Part shown: positions 25,895 to 35,697 of the stretch, in pieces
Position numbering within the stretch: position 1 is the stretch's first letter
How the letters are laid out: each line of letters begins with the position of its first letter
Assembly: GCA_017557665.1 (NCBI GenBank)
Contig: JAFYYI010000091.1
Coordinates: forward strand, 1 to 36,193
Direction of reading: 5' to 3'
Source: Muribaculaceae bacterium
GTDB taxonomy: Bacteria; Bacteroidota; Bacteroidia; Bacteroidales; Muribaculaceae
DNA: 36,193 nucleotides
The notes under the pieces: generated by a model
Seen by the model: only the letters and a program-made list of their open reading frames with translations
Told to the model about the DNA's origin: nothing
The model's database searches: none
Made by a program: the position numbers and the translations under genes

Positions 25895-28800
25895 ATGATA
25901 CCTTTTGTACACCTTCACGTACACTCACAATACTCCATCCTTGACGGCATGGCACCCGTTAAGTCGTTGGTTGATAAAGCTATTGCCAACGGCATGCGGG
26001 GTATGGCCATTACCGATCATGGCAACATGTATGGCATCAAGGAGTTTCATGACTATGTCAACAAGCTCAACAAGAAACGGGGCGAGGACGAGAAGTTCAA
26101 ACCGATATTCGGCTGTGAAGTATATGTCGCTTGGAATGACCGCCATGACCGCAACGACAAGCGTGACAACGGTAACCACTTGATTCTGCTGGCCAAGAAC
26201 CTGCAGGGTTACAAGAATCTGATCAAGATTGTATCTCATGCTTGGACCGAAGGCATGTATTACCATCCCCGTACCGATCATAGCGAGCTGGAGAAATACC
26301 ATGAGGGATTGATATGCTGCTCGGCTTGCCTGGGCGGTGAGGTGCCGCAGTTGATCATGGGCGGTCAGATGAATCAGGCTCGAGAGACCATCAAATGGTT
26401 CAAGAACGTCTTTGGCGATGATTATTATCTTGAACTTCAACGCCACAAGGCAACGGTAGCCCGTGCCAATCACGATACTTATGAGAAACAATGCCTCGTC
26501 AATGATGCGCTGATTAGGTTTGCCCGTGAACTGGATGTAAAACTCATCTGCACCAACGACTCCCATTTTGTTGACGAAGATGACGCTGATGCACATGAGC
26601 GCCTCATCTGCGTTTCCACTGGCCGGAAACTTACCGACGAGAACCTGATGCTCTACAGCAAGCAGGAGTGGTTTAAGACCCAGGAGGAGATGAACGAGGT
26701 GTTTGCCGATATCCCCGAGGCGCTGCAGAACACCAACGAAATACTGGACAAGGTGGAATTATACAGCATCAACCATGCGCCCATCCTCCCTGACTTCCCC
26801 TTGCCTGAAGGCTTTAATAACGAGGACGAATACCTGCGCTATCTGGTCTATGAGGGCGCCAAGGAACGTTGGCCTGACCTGGATGATGAACATCGGGAGC
26901 GTCTTGACTTCGAGCTGGAGACCATCAAGAACATGGGCTTCCCCGGCTACTTCCTCATCGTGCAGGATTACATCCGCATGGCACCCAAACTGGGTTGTTC
27001 TGTAGGCCCCGGTCGTGGATCGGCTGCGGGTTCGGCAGTGGCCTACTGCTTAGGCATCACCAAGATTGACCCGATGAAGTATGACCTGCTGTTCGAGCGC
27101 TTCCTGAATCCCGACCGCATCTCGTTGCCCGATATCGACACCGACTTTGACGACGACGGTCGCGCCGCCGTGCTCAACTACGTCACCGAGAAATACGGTG
27201 CCGAGAAGGTGGCCCACATTGTGACCTACGGTACGATGGCCGCCAAGAGCGCCATCAAGGACGTGGCGCGTGTCGAGGACCTGTCAATTGACGAGAGCAA
27301 CCGCCTGGCCAAGTTCATACCGTCGTCGCCCAACGAAATGCCCGAGGATAGCAAGGGCAAGCGACCCAAAATCACCGTGAAGAACTGCCTGGAGTGCTTC
27401 GACGCCTTCCGTGCCGAGCTGGAAAACGAGGACCCGCGGGTGGGCGAGACTATCCGCTTTGCCGAGAAGCTGGAGGGCAGCGTGCGCAGCACCGGCGTCC
27501 ATGCCTGTGGCGTAATCATCGGGCGCGACGACATCACCGACTGGGTCCCCGTGAGCACCGCTACCGACAGCGACGGCGAGAAGATTATCGTCACCCAGTA
27601 TGAGGGCGGCGTGATTGAGGACACGGGGCTCATCAAGATGGACTTCCTGGGCCTGAAAAACCTATCTATCATCAAGGAGGCACTGGCTAACATCAAACTC
27701 AATCACGGCATAGACATCGACATCGAGAAAATCCCGATTGACGACCCCAAGACCTATGACCTGTATTGCAAGGGCAAGACGTCGGCCACCTTCCAGTTTG
27801 AGTCGGCCGGCATGCAGAAGCACCTGATTGACCTGCATCCCACCTGCTTTGAGGACCTGATTGCCATGAACGCCCTCTACCGCCCGGGCCCCATGGAGTA
27901 CATCCCGCAGTTCATCAGGCGCAAGCATGGCGATGAGCCTATCATCTATGACATCCCCTGCATGGAGAAGTACCTGAAGGAGACCTACGGCATCACCGTC
28001 TATCAGGAACAGGTGATGTTGCTCTCGCGCCAACTGGCGGGCTTCACGCGTGGCCAGAGCGATACCCTGCGCAAGGCGATGGGTAAGAAGCAAATCGACA
28101 AGATGAACGAACTCGAGGCGCTGTTCTATGAGGGTGGTGAGAAGAACGGGCATGACAAGAAGGTGCTCAACAAAATCTGGGAGGACTGGAAAAAATTCGC
28201 CTCCTATGCCTTCAACAAGTCACACGCCACCTGCTACAGCTGGGTGGCCTACCAGACGGCTTACCTCAAGGCCAACTATCCCAGTGAGTACATGGCCGCT
28301 GTGCTGAGCAGCAACCTGAACGACATCACGACACTGTCAAAATATATGGACGAATGCCGCTCAATGGGTATCGAGGTGCTTGGCCCGAACATCAACGAGA
28401 GTTACAAGAGCTTCAGCGCTACCAGGGAAGGCAGCATCCGCTTCGGCCTGGCGGGCATCAAAGGCGTGGGGGGGAACTGCGTAGACGCCATCGTGACAGA
28501 ACGCGAGAAGAACGGCCCGTATAAGGACATCTTCGACTTCGTGCAGCGCATCGACCAGCGTGCATGCAACCGCAAGGCGCTGGAGTCGATGGCCCTGGCT
28601 GGCACCTTCGACGACTTCAAGGAAATCAAGCGTGAAGACTTCTTCGAGGTGAATCCCAGGGGCGAGTCGTTCAGCGAAACGCTGATGCGCTTTGGGCAGC
28701 GCTACCAAATCAGCCAGCAGGAGATGCAGAACTCCCTGTTCGGCGCCTTCGGGGCCATTGAGGTGGCCACGCCAGCCATCCCCCAGGCCGAGCCCTGGTC

Positions 28801-29440
28801 ACAACTGGAGCGCCTCAACCGTGAGCGTGAGCTGGTCGGCATGTACCTGTCGGCCCATCCGCTGGATCCTTATTACATGGAGGTAACCTACGGGTGCGAC
28901 ACACCGCTGGCCGAGGTCAAGAACCTTTCCAACAAGCTGGACAAGGAACTCACGATGGGTGGCCTTGTCGTGGATTTCCAGTCCCGCATGGGACGCAAAG
29001 GCGGTCAATTCGGCATCATGAAGATTGAGGACTATTCGGGCTCGTTCGAGTTTATGCTCTTCGGCAACAAGTTCGTCGATTATCAGAAGTATGGCGTGGC
29101 GGGACTGGCCATCGTGGTGCGCGGCGCCTATGAACGCGGTTATGGCGACAACGTTCGCTTCAACGTGCGCTCAATCGACCTGCTGGAGAACCTCAAGGGC
29201 AAGATGGTGAAGAATCTCGTCATCACGCTCAATGACGACGACCTGACCCTTGTCGATTTCCTGAAACCCTACATCAACGTGCAGGGTGACAACCGGTGCG
29301 ACCTCTATTTCCGCCTCAAGGACACCCTGAGCGGCCATTATGTCATGCTGAGGTCCAAAAAACGGATTTCTGTCAGCAAGCACTTGATGGATGACCTGAA
29401 CGAAGCGGGAATCAGGTATAAAATCAATGCCCTGGTGTGA
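25895..29440 (+). CDS. dnaE: DNA polymerase III alpha subunit
   Basis: This 1181-residue replicative polymerase has a PHP domain at the N-terminus (FVHLHVHSQYSILDG and TDHGNMYG). The catalytic palm carries the acidic motif LPDIDTDFDDDGR. Further family motifs are RPGPMEYIPQFIRRKHG and FNKSHATCYSWVAYQTAYLKANYP, here quoted in part as FNKSHATCYSWVAYQ. A helix-hairpin-helix region follows (FGLAGIKGVGG), then a C-terminal OB fold (LVVDFQSRMGRKGGQFGIM). It synthesises DNA as the core of the replisome. Length is typical. The frame opens upstream at a TTG (25859) inside the repeat tract. ATG 25895 gives the standard N-terminus MIPFVHLHVHSQYS. Thioredoxin follows in the same direction, an order I recall as common in Bacteroidales. 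Confidence 0.97.
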   Translation: MIPFVHLHVHSQYSILDGMAPVKSLVDKAIANGMRGMAITDHGNMYGIKEFHDYVNKLNKKRGEDEKFKPIFGCEVYVAWNDRHDRNDKRDNGNHLILLAKNLQGYKNLIKIVSHAWTEGMYYHPRTDHSELEKYHEGLICCSACLGGEVPQLIMGGQMNQARETIKWFKNVFGDDYYLELQRHKATVARANHDTYEKQCLVNDALIRFARELDVKLICTNDSHFVDEDDADAHERLICVSTGRKLTDENLMLYSKQEWFKTQEEMNEVFADIPEALQNTNEILDKVELYSINHAPILPDFPLPEGFNNEDEYLRYLVYEGAKERWPDLDDEHRERLDFELETIKNMGFPGYFLIVQDYIRMAPKLGCSVGPGRGSAAGSAVAYCLGITKIDPMKYDLLFERFLNPDRISLPDIDTDFDDDGRAAVLNYVTEKYGAEKVAHIVTYGTMAAKSAIKDVARVEDLSIDESNRLAKFIPSSPNEMPEDSKGKRPKITVKNCLECFDAFRAELENEDPRVGETIRFAEKLEGSVRSTGVHACGVIIGRDDITDWVPVSTATDSDGEKIIVTQYEGGVIEDTGLIKMDFLGLKNLSIIKEALANIKLNHGIDIDIEKIPIDDPKTYDLYCKGKTSATFQFESAGMQKHLIDLHPTCFEDLIAMNALYRPGPMEYIPQFIRRKHGDEPIIYDIPCMEKYLKETYGITVYQEQVMLLSRQLAGFTRGQSDTLRKAMGKKQIDKMNELEALFYEGGEKNGHDKKVLNKIWEDWKKFASYAFNKSHATCYSWVAYQTAYLKANYPSEYMAAVLSSNLNDITTLSKYMDECRSMGIEVLGPNINESYKSFSATREGSIRFGLAGIKGVGGNCVDAIVTEREKNGPYKDIFDFVQRIDQRACNRKALESMALAGTFDDFKEIKREDFFEVNPRGESFSETLMRFGQRYQISQQEMQNSLFGAFGAIEVATPAIPQAEPWSQLERLNRERELVGMYLSAHPLDPYYMEVTYGCDTPLAEVKNLSNKLDKELTMGGLVVDFQSRMGRKGGQFGIMKIEDYSGSFEFMLFGNKFVDYQKYGVAGLAIVVRGAYERGYGDNVRFNVRSIDLLENLKGKMVKNLVITLNDDDLTLVDFLKPYINVQGDNRCDLYFRLKDTLSGHYVMLRSKKRISVSKHLMDDLNEAGIRYKINALV

Positions 29441-29522
29441 TGACAAAGCCGTTTGGCATCATTTTTGCTAACAAGAAGAATTAGAATTACGATATTAACC
29501 CTTAATTATTAAATCGATAGAA

Positions 29523-29837
29523 ATGGCAACTGTAATTAACGACGCTAACTACAAGGAAATGTTGGAATCGGGGAAACCCGTGGTGATTGATTTTTGGGCT
29601 CCCTGGTGCGGACCTTGCCGCAGCATCGCTCCCATTGTAGAGGAACTGGCAGCCGAATATGAGGGCCGTGCCATCATCGGCAAATATAACGTTGACGAAG
29701 ACGCTGACGTGAGTTCCGAGTATGGCATCCGCAACATCCCCACCTTGCTGTTCTTCAAGGACGGTCAGATGGTGGACAAGCATGTGGGTACGATTACCCG
29801 CGATGCGCTGACGGCCAAGATAGACGCCCTGCTGTAA
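29523..29837 (+). CDS. trxA: Thioredoxin
   Basis: This 104-residue classical thioredoxin is a small cytoplasmic dithiol-disulfide reductant. The active site WAPWCGPCR has Cys29 and Cys32, and the cis-proline motif RNIPTLLFF lies about 40 residues later. There is no signal peptide. It is 82 bases downstream of dnaE with only a weak -7-like sequence (CATTTTTG near 29460) between, so it may share the dnaE transcript. A hairpin ending the unit follows at 29860. Confidence 0.96.
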   Translation: MATVINDANYKEMLESGKPVVIDFWAPWCGPCRSIAPIVEELAAEYEGRAIIGKYNVDEDADVSSEYGIRNIPTLLFFKDGQMVDKHVGTITRDALTAKIDALL

Positions 29838-29859
29838 ATACAACAAATCGCCAACCACT

Positions 29860-29887
29860 AGACAGGCCCACCATGACGGGTCTGTCT
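29860..29887 (+). terminator. Hairpin after thioredoxin (terminator-like, no T-tract)
   Basis: AGACAGGCCC (29860-29869) pairs with GGGTCTGTCT (29878-29887), 10 pairs including one G-U, with an 8-base loop. It is 23 bases after the stop codon. The following bases are A-rich rather than T-rich. Confidence 0.6.
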
Positions 29888-29930
29888 AAACTGCTATAAA
29901 TTTAGCGACGCTCAAATGCATTTTAATAAC

Positions 29931-31985
29931 ATGAAGACTCTCAAATACTATGTGATCGCGCTGTGCTTGCTGATTTCGGGTCTCGACGCCACAGCAGCCA
30001 AGTTCAAGCGGCCTGACTCCTATAATTACCTGAGGGGGTATGAGGCCTTCGAAAACGATGAGTTCGAGGAGGCATTGGATTATTTCAACCGAGACCTCAA
30101 GGAAAACCCCAAGAACGGCTATTCCTACATGATGATTGCTTATATCAGAGCCATCAATGAGGAATACGGCCGCGCCTTGAATGCGGTTGATCAGGCTGTC
30201 AAGTATCTGCCGTCCAAGGATGTCGAATATATGACGTTGGCCTACCTGTGCCGCGCCGGAATCAACCTTGAATTGCAGGACACGACCAAGGCGCTGGTGG
30301 ATTTTGACAAAGCCGTCCGCGTTAATCCAAAGGAGACCTCAATTTACAAGGAACGTGGCCAACTCTATTATGAGATGGGTAAATATGACCTTGCCGATGC
30401 CGATTACAACGAGATGATTAAGCTGGAACCCGGCAGCACGACTGGTTATATGGGCCTGGGACGCAATGCCAACGAACGCAAGCAATGGGATGAAGCCATC
30501 AAGCATTTTAATTATGTGGCAAAGCTGGAGCCCGAGTACTCGTCGGCCTATTCTTTCCGGGCCGAATCCTATATCGGACAGGAGAAGTGGAACGAGGCAA
30601 CCGACGATCTGATCAAAGCCATGCAGATTGATTGGGATCAGTACGCCGTCTCACAAGCTGCGTCCTTAAAAGAGCCGGCATTTTCCATACTTATGGCAAA
30701 AATGAAGGTTCAAGCCGCCAAATCGTCCAATGATGCCACATGGCCTTTTATCATGGGCTACATATATGAGTCTGGCAAGAAGTATGAGAAGGCCATTGAG
30801 TGTTATCGTAAGGCCAATAATTTAGACGCAAGCCAGCAGTTCTATATCCGCATGTCCACTTGCTATTACACGATGGGAAACAATGTTCAAGCATTGGACC
30901 TTGTTAACAAAGCATTGAATATGGACAGTATCAATACGGGTTGCATGTGGCTGAAGTCTGAAATCCTTTATGAGATGGGGGATCTGCAACAGACCATCGC
31001 TCTGATGGACAAAATGATTGAATTGGAGCCTGACAATCCCATGTTTTATCATCAGCGAGGCCGCCTCAAGCATCTGGTCGGGAACCTTGAAGACGCCATC
31101 GAGGACCTGACGATGTCAATCGTTCTGGACCCTAAGCAGGCGCATACCTATTATTCCCGTGGTGAGGTGTACATGAAACAGGGTCAAACCGATCTTGCCG
31201 AGGAAGATTTCAGAAAAGTGATTGAACTTGAGCCAAAGCCCGAGGATTACAGTTGCAGCCAATATGCCTACTTGGGGTTGGGTCAGTTTGACCAAGCAAT
31301 TGCCGTCACCGACACAATCATAGCTCGGGATAGCACTGATGACGGTGAGTACTATAATGCAGCTTGCCTCTATTCTCGCATGAATCAACCTGAAATGGCG
31401 TTGAAGTATCTGAGAAAATGCCTTGAATTGGGTTACAGGCACTTCGGACACATTCGGCTGGATTCGGATATGGACAACATCCGTGACCTGGATGAGTACA
31501 AAGCCTTGATTCAGGAATTCAGCACGACAAGTGACGAAATTTTGACACAAGAGGAACTTGTTGAAACAGCTTTTGGCCAAAAGGATAATGAACACAAGAC
31601 CACAGAGGTGCCTTTTACCAAAGAAGATGGCGTCTGCAAGGTGAAGTGCAACATCAACGGCCTGCCCTTGTTTTTCGTGTTCGACACGGGTGCCAGCGAT
31701 GTGACAATTTCAATGGTCGAAGCCACTTTTATGGTCAAGAACGGTTTCCTCACCGATAACGATATCGTGGGAAGCCAACGTTACATGGATGCCAACGGCA
31801 ACGTCAGTGTGGGCACAACCATCAACCTGAAGTCTGTTGACTTCGGAGGACTGACTTTGAATAATGTCAGAGCCTCGGTGGTACGTAATCAGAAAGCCCC
31901 CTTGCTGCTTGGACAGAGCGTGCTGGGCCGATTGGGTAGAATCGAGATTGACAACAAGAAAATGGTGCTGAGAATCACTCACTGA
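29931..31985 (+). CDS. Secreted TPR-repeat protein with C-terminal retropepsin-like aspartic protease domain
   Basis: This 684-residue protein has a signal peptide (MKTLKYYVIALCLLISGLDATAA). A long array of tetratricopeptide repeats runs from about 30 to 515 (for example YLRGYEAFENDEFEEALDYF and YYSRGEVYMKQGQTDLAEEDF, plus many ALxxxDKAV-type helices). The last about 120 residues form an aspartyl protease-like domain with the catalytic triad motif FDTGASDVTISM, where Asp585 is the nucleophile-activating aspartate. The end motif LLGQSVLGRLGRIEID is typical of single-domain retropepsin-like (clan AA) proteins. It probably acts in the periplasm as a protein-binding protease. ATG 29916 is an alternative start, five codons upstream. 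A near -7 sequence TAAATTTA lies at 29897-29904. A terminator follows. Confidence 0.87.
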   Translation: MKTLKYYVIALCLLISGLDATAAKFKRPDSYNYLRGYEAFENDEFEEALDYFNRDLKENPKNGYSYMMIAYIRAINEEYGRALNAVDQAVKYLPSKDVEYMTLAYLCRAGINLELQDTTKALVDFDKAVRVNPKETSIYKERGQLYYEMGKYDLADADYNEMIKLEPGSTTGYMGLGRNANERKQWDEAIKHFNYVAKLEPEYSSAYSFRAESYIGQEKWNEATDDLIKAMQIDWDQYAVSQAASLKEPAFSILMAKMKVQAAKSSNDATWPFIMGYIYESGKKYEKAIECYRKANNLDASQQFYIRMSTCYYTMGNNVQALDLVNKALNMDSINTGCMWLKSEILYEMGDLQQTIALMDKMIELEPDNPMFYHQRGRLKHLVGNLEDAIEDLTMSIVLDPKQAHTYYSRGEVYMKQGQTDLAEEDFRKVIELEPKPEDYSCSQYAYLGLGQFDQAIAVTDTIIARDSTDDGEYYNAACLYSRMNQPEMALKYLRKCLELGYRHFGHIRLDSDMDNIRDLDEYKALIQEFSTTSDEILTQEELVETAFGQKDNEHKTTEVPFTKEDGVCKVKCNINGLPLFFVFDTGASDVTISMVEATFMVKNGFLTDNDIVGSQRYMDANGNVSVGTTINLKSVDFGGLTLNNVRASVVRNQKAPLLLGQSVLGRLGRIEIDNKKMVLRITH

Positions 31986-32008
31986 TTGCATTAAGTTAAG
32001 AGATAAAA

Positions 32009-32040
32009 GAGAGCGGGCCATGATTATTTGACCCGCTCTC
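32009..32040. terminator. Bidirectional hairpin terminator between convergent genes
   Basis: GAGAGCGGG (32009-32017) and CCCGCTCTC (32032-32040) form a perfect 9-bp stem with a 14-base loop. On the minus strand it is followed by TTTTAT, on the plus strand by ATTATATATT. It separates the TPR-protease gene from the convergent HydE gene. Confidence 0.85.
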
Positions 32041-32071
32041 ATTATATATTGTACTGCTCAACTTGTGAAAA

Positions 32072-33121
32072 TCATGTGAGTGGAGTGGGGTAGTCACCGC
32101 GTGACCAATCTATGAAATAGCCTCTAGTCGCTAACTCGTCGGCCAACAGACGGATGCCCTGGGCCGATTCGGCACCAAGTGATGCCTTGTTGTCATAAAG
32201 CGCGTAATACTTTCGATTATCAAGAGGCGACAAGTTTGGCATCACGACATTGGCGCCGGCAAGGATGCCACGAAGCCGTCCATCGGGAGCCAGCGTCGCC
32301 ATCGCCGTTGTGCTGGGAATTAATGCTGACGGTAGAGCCAGACGCAGGATGGCATACAACCTGGCTGTCATGTCAACCGAGCCGGCCGGAAAACGACCAA
32401 ACGGTGTGTCCTGCTGAGGAATAAACGGGCCTATGCCAATCATGTGTGGCTTAAAATCCACAAGGAATTGGATATCCTCGACGATGTTCTTGAGGTTTTG
32501 GAACGGTGCTCCCACCATGATGCCGGCTCCCACTTGATACCCCAATTCCTTCAACCAGTCAAGGCATTGCAAGCGGTGTTGAATGGTCATGCCTTGTGGA
32601 TGCAGCAGGCTGTAATGCCGCTTGTTATGTGTCTCGTGACGCAACAAGTACCTGTCGGCTCCTGCTTCATGCCACAGGGCATAGGTTTCACGCGGATGTT
32701 CGCCAAGGGATAAGGTGACTGCACAATCTGGCCAGCGCTCTTTGATTTCAGCGATGATTTCGGCAATCCATTGTGAGCGTTCCTCTCCCCATTCACCTCC
32801 TTGCAACACGAGTGTGCGGAAACCAAACTCGTAGCCCTGCTCACAGCAATTCATCACCTGCTCACGTGTGAGGGTATAGCGTGTGACACGGCTATTGCTC
32901 CGGCGGATGCCGCAATACAAGCAATCGTTGCGGCACACGTTGGACAATTCTATGAGGCCTCTCACGTAGATGCCTTTACCAAATCGCCCTACGGCAACTT
33001 GCCGCGCTTGGTCCATGAGATAATTCACATCATCATGATCACGCATGATGAGCAATGAGCGATAACCCTCGGCAGACAAATAATGGTTGTCACGCAGTCG
33101 GTTGATCAGTTCTCTCATCAT
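32072..33121 (-). CDS. hydE: HydE-type radical SAM protein ([FeFe]-hydrogenase maturase family)
   Basis: This 349-residue radical SAM enzyme has the CxxxCxxC cluster motif at Cys63, Cys67 and Cys70 in SNVCRNDCLYCGIRRSN. It also has the HydE-like segments LVLQGGEWG, RHETHNKRHYSLLHP, QVGAGIMVGAPFQ, GPFIPQQDTPF and MPNLSPLDNRKYYALYDNK. HydE helps build the dithiolate-containing diiron centre of [FeFe] hydrogenase. The C-terminal third shows no cysteines for a second iron-sulfur cluster. Its ATG overlaps the stop of the upstream transglutaminase gene by 4 bases (ATGA), so the two are translationally coupled. No hydF, hydG or hydrogenase gene is in the window. A biotin-synthase-like paralogue with another role cannot be excluded. 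Confidence 0.85.
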   Translation of the reverse strand: MMRELINRLRDNHYLSAEGYRSLLIMRDHDDVNYLMDQARQVAVGRFGKGIYVRGLIELSNVCRNDCLYCGIRRSNSRVTRYTLTREQVMNCCEQGYEFGFRTLVLQGGEWGEERSQWIAEIIAEIKERWPDCAVTLSLGEHPRETYALWHEAGADRYLLRHETHNKRHYSLLHPQGMTIQHRLQCLDWLKELGYQVGAGIMVGAPFQNLKNIVEDIQFLVDFKPHMIGIGPFIPQQDTPFGRFPAGSVDMTARLYAILRLALPSALIPSTTAMATLAPDGRLRGILAGANVVMPNLSPLDNRKYYALYDNKASLGAESAQGIRLLADELATRGYFIDWSRGDYPTPLT

Positions 33122-35691
33122 TTGTCCAGATTATTGATGACCTTGGTAAACTGTTCGCCCAAGCCGATAGTATAGCCCTGTGAACAGAAGACCACACGAT
33201 TAAAGGTGTCGGCAAGGATGAAGATGGGAAGTTGTGTATCGTTCTCCAACTTCATCTGTTGAGCGATTTGATGACGGATGGCTCCGTCAGTATCAATGCC
33301 ATAGATGATATTCTTGGGCAGCGAGCCGTAATGCTCTTGACGATACTTCTTGGCTTCGTTCACATCTTCAAACAGGAGCAACATCGGCCGCCCCCACTTA
33401 TCGAATTCGCTGCTCATTTTTGCAATGTCACGCATAGCGTGATTGGTAGGCTCTTGACCCACGCCCAACAGTCCCACAATGAAATAACCGCGACCCGTTT
33501 GTGACAAGATGCTAACGGCATCACCGTCTACAGGCTGAAGGTCGCTGTTCAATAATTGGAACTTGGATTCTGAGTCAAAGTTGCCAATTACTGCCACGAT
33601 ATCGTCACTTTGACGCATAGTCAGGTCAATGATTGTGGTCTCATCGGGCTTTATCGTGAAAATGCGGTTGGCAACAAGCACCTTGCCGCTAGCTGCACGG
33701 GTACCGCTTGTAAGCATGTAGGTGCCGGCATCGAGCTTGGTGCCATTCTGGAAGGTGTTGCTCCATGATGACCCATCTTCCAGACCCGAATCTCCCTCGT
33801 CATAACTCAACAACTGCGTACTGCCGTCATCAAGGATGCGCGAGAGGGTGAAATGGTTGTAGTATTTTGGATCGTCAAGGGCTGGGGTAGGGGTGTAACG
33901 CAGTTTCAAGGTCCCCGTCAGAGAGTTTTTCTGCTCTACGTTCTCAAAATTGACATCTTGCCATTCAGTGCCACTGCGGTATTGTACCTTGCCGGTAACG
34001 GGATCCATCCGCGCCTCAATATCAAGAGCTCGGGCCAAATCGACAAAGAAAATGTCGCGTCCACGACCGTCGGCCACTCGAGATTGCCACACGCCCATCG
34101 GTGTCTGGGCAATGTGAAGTGCATTCTCCTCGGGCATAAGAGTGATGTTGTTACGCACCCAAGCGACCAATTCCGACGGGTCTGCCTTGAATTCTGCTGC
34201 TCTGGCGGCATCAAAGGCATCCTGCAAGGCAATTTTGAAAGGAGAGGTGATCATTTCATACTCCACGCGCTGGCTTAACTGATTGCTACGGGCATTGAAG
34301 GCATCCTCCAGGATAGCCATCGTCACGTCTCTCATATCCTTGTCGTTTAATTCTTTCAAAACCCCGATAGCACGGTATATATGATCGTTGTGCTTGTTGA
34401 CGAATTCCAAAATGGTTCGCCAATTGCCTCGGGCTTTCACCAGATAGTCAGCGGCAGCCGGACAGAGTTCTTGCGCTTTTTCAACATTAAAAAAAGTTGC
34501 CTCATAGGCCTTACGGATTGAATCTTCATGAGCGAAACGCACCTTGTTGGCCGCAGCCATCTCGGGGCTAACCTTCGGCATCACTGCTTTTTCAACAGGT
34601 GGTGTGATGTCAAATGTCTCGTAAGAAGAACCTTTGTTCAAGCTATTGTTCTTGTTGAGCGAAATTTCAACCATGCTATCCTTGCCGAACGACACCTTGC
34701 GATAACCGTACCAGCCCTCTTTGCTGGCCCACACGAGCATGTCGCCCTTGCCTGCTGTCAACGAGGTCTTGCCATTATTGTCGCAGTATTTGGTGGCGGC
34801 AGGGTAGAACTCGGCATAATTGTAAATGCGGAATTCTACTTTAGCATTTGGCACAGGATTGCCACCCTGATCCAGCACTTGAACCTCAACCATGGCTGTC
34901 TCAGCATAATTACTGATGAGGTTAATCTCGGTGAAATTGCGCGTGCGGGACATCACTTCCTCGGGGCCGTTATAGTCACCGAATGCACGGGTGTGCATCA
35001 GCAACGCCCTTGACGCGGGAGCATTGAACCACCCAAGGTCAAGCACAGCCTCGGGCTCGCAAGCGCCCATGAAGTGCCACTGACCGTCGGCCCAAGCCTC
35101 TACCCACGCGTGATTATCATCGGTATGAGCCCATCGTGGGGTATAAACCTGTCGGGCGGGTATGCCGATGGAGCGCAGCGCCGCAACAGTGAAGGTGGAT
35201 TCCTCACCGCAACGACCGATAGCTGTATTCATACATGCCAGCGGCGATAACGTGCGGGCATCGCTCGGCTGATACGTCACGTGTTCGTGGCACCAGTGGT
35301 TGACCTCTAGGATGGCCTCTTCCATACTCATGCCTGCTACACGTTTCTTCAGTTCATTGAAAAATACGGGGCGCGACATGTCCAACGCCTCATTGTTGAC
35401 ACGCAGCGGCAATACGAAGTGGTTGAACAGCAACTCCGGCACGTTTCTCCCCCAAGGCATTTGCTCACGCGCTTCGAAGGTAGCACGAACGTTTTCCAAG
35501 TGGAATTCAACGCTATAGTCTGTCACATCGGCCAGCGGCATGTAGGCATACAGGAACCTCAAAGCCTCCATTTCCTGTTCATTCACGTTTAAACCGCTGA
35601 CATCGGGAGTCCTTAACTCTTCTATTGTAGCCGCATGGCAAAGACTGGCCATGACCACCATTGCAAAGATTATCAAATACTGTTTCATCAT
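33118..35691 (-). CDS. Secreted transglutaminase-like protein with thioredoxin-like C-terminal region
   Basis: This 857-residue protein has a signal peptide (MMKQYLIIFAMVVMASLCHAA). A transglutaminase/protease-like core runs from about 110 to 225. Its catalytic Cys161 is in GRCGEESTF, His194 in DNHAWVEAW, and an acidic third position is likely in MGACEPEAVLD. A carboxypeptidase-regulatory-like beta-sandwich follows (VQVLDQGGNPVPNAKVEFRI). A long unassigned helical region comes next. The last about 170 residues look like a thioredoxin fold without CxxC (AVIGNFDSE, GRPMLLLFEDVNEAKKYR, LPIFILADTFNRVVF). It may cut or cross-link peptides in the envelope. The frame opens 25 codons upstream, but ATG 35691 directly follows a full promoter and begins the signal peptide. 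ATG 35688 is equally possible. It is coupled to hydE by a 4-base overlap. Confidence 0.85.
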   Translation of the reverse strand: MMKQYLIIFAMVVMASLCHAATIEELRTPDVSGLNVNEQEMEALRFLYAYMPLADVTDYSVEFHLENVRATFEAREQMPWGRNVPELLFNHFVLPLRVNNEALDMSRPVFFNELKKRVAGMSMEEAILEVNHWCHEHVTYQPSDARTLSPLACMNTAIGRCGEESTFTVAALRSIGIPARQVYTPRWAHTDDNHAWVEAWADGQWHFMGACEPEAVLDLGWFNAPASRALLMHTRAFGDYNGPEEVMSRTRNFTEINLISNYAETAMVEVQVLDQGGNPVPNAKVEFRIYNYAEFYPAATKYCDNNGKTSLTAGKGDMLVWASKEGWYGYRKVSFGKDSMVEISLNKNNSLNKGSSYETFDITPPVEKAVMPKVSPEMAAANKVRFAHEDSIRKAYEATFFNVEKAQELCPAAADYLVKARGNWRTILEFVNKHNDHIYRAIGVLKELNDKDMRDVTMAILEDAFNARSNQLSQRVEYEMITSPFKIALQDAFDAARAAEFKADPSELVAWVRNNITLMPEENALHIAQTPMGVWQSRVADGRGRDIFFVDLARALDIEARMDPVTGKVQYRSGTEWQDVNFENVEQKNSLTGTLKLRYTPTPALDDPKYYNHFTLSRILDDGSTQLLSYDEGDSGLEDGSSWSNTFQNGTKLDAGTYMLTSGTRAASGKVLVANRIFTIKPDETTIIDLTMRQSDDIVAVIGNFDSESKFQLLNSDLQPVDGDAVSILSQTGRGYFIVGLLGVGQEPTNHAMRDIAKMSSEFDKWGRPMLLLFEDVNEAKKYRQEHYGSLPKNIIYGIDTDGAIRHQIAQQMKLENDTQLPIFILADTFNRVVFCSQGYTIGLGEQFTKVINNLDK

Positions 35692-35697
35692 AAGTCG

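Noticed and set aside
29456..29468. CATTTTTG as a separate thioredoxin promoter
   Set aside because: The first base deviates from TAnnTTTG and there is no -33 match; co-transcription with dnaE explains expression equally well.
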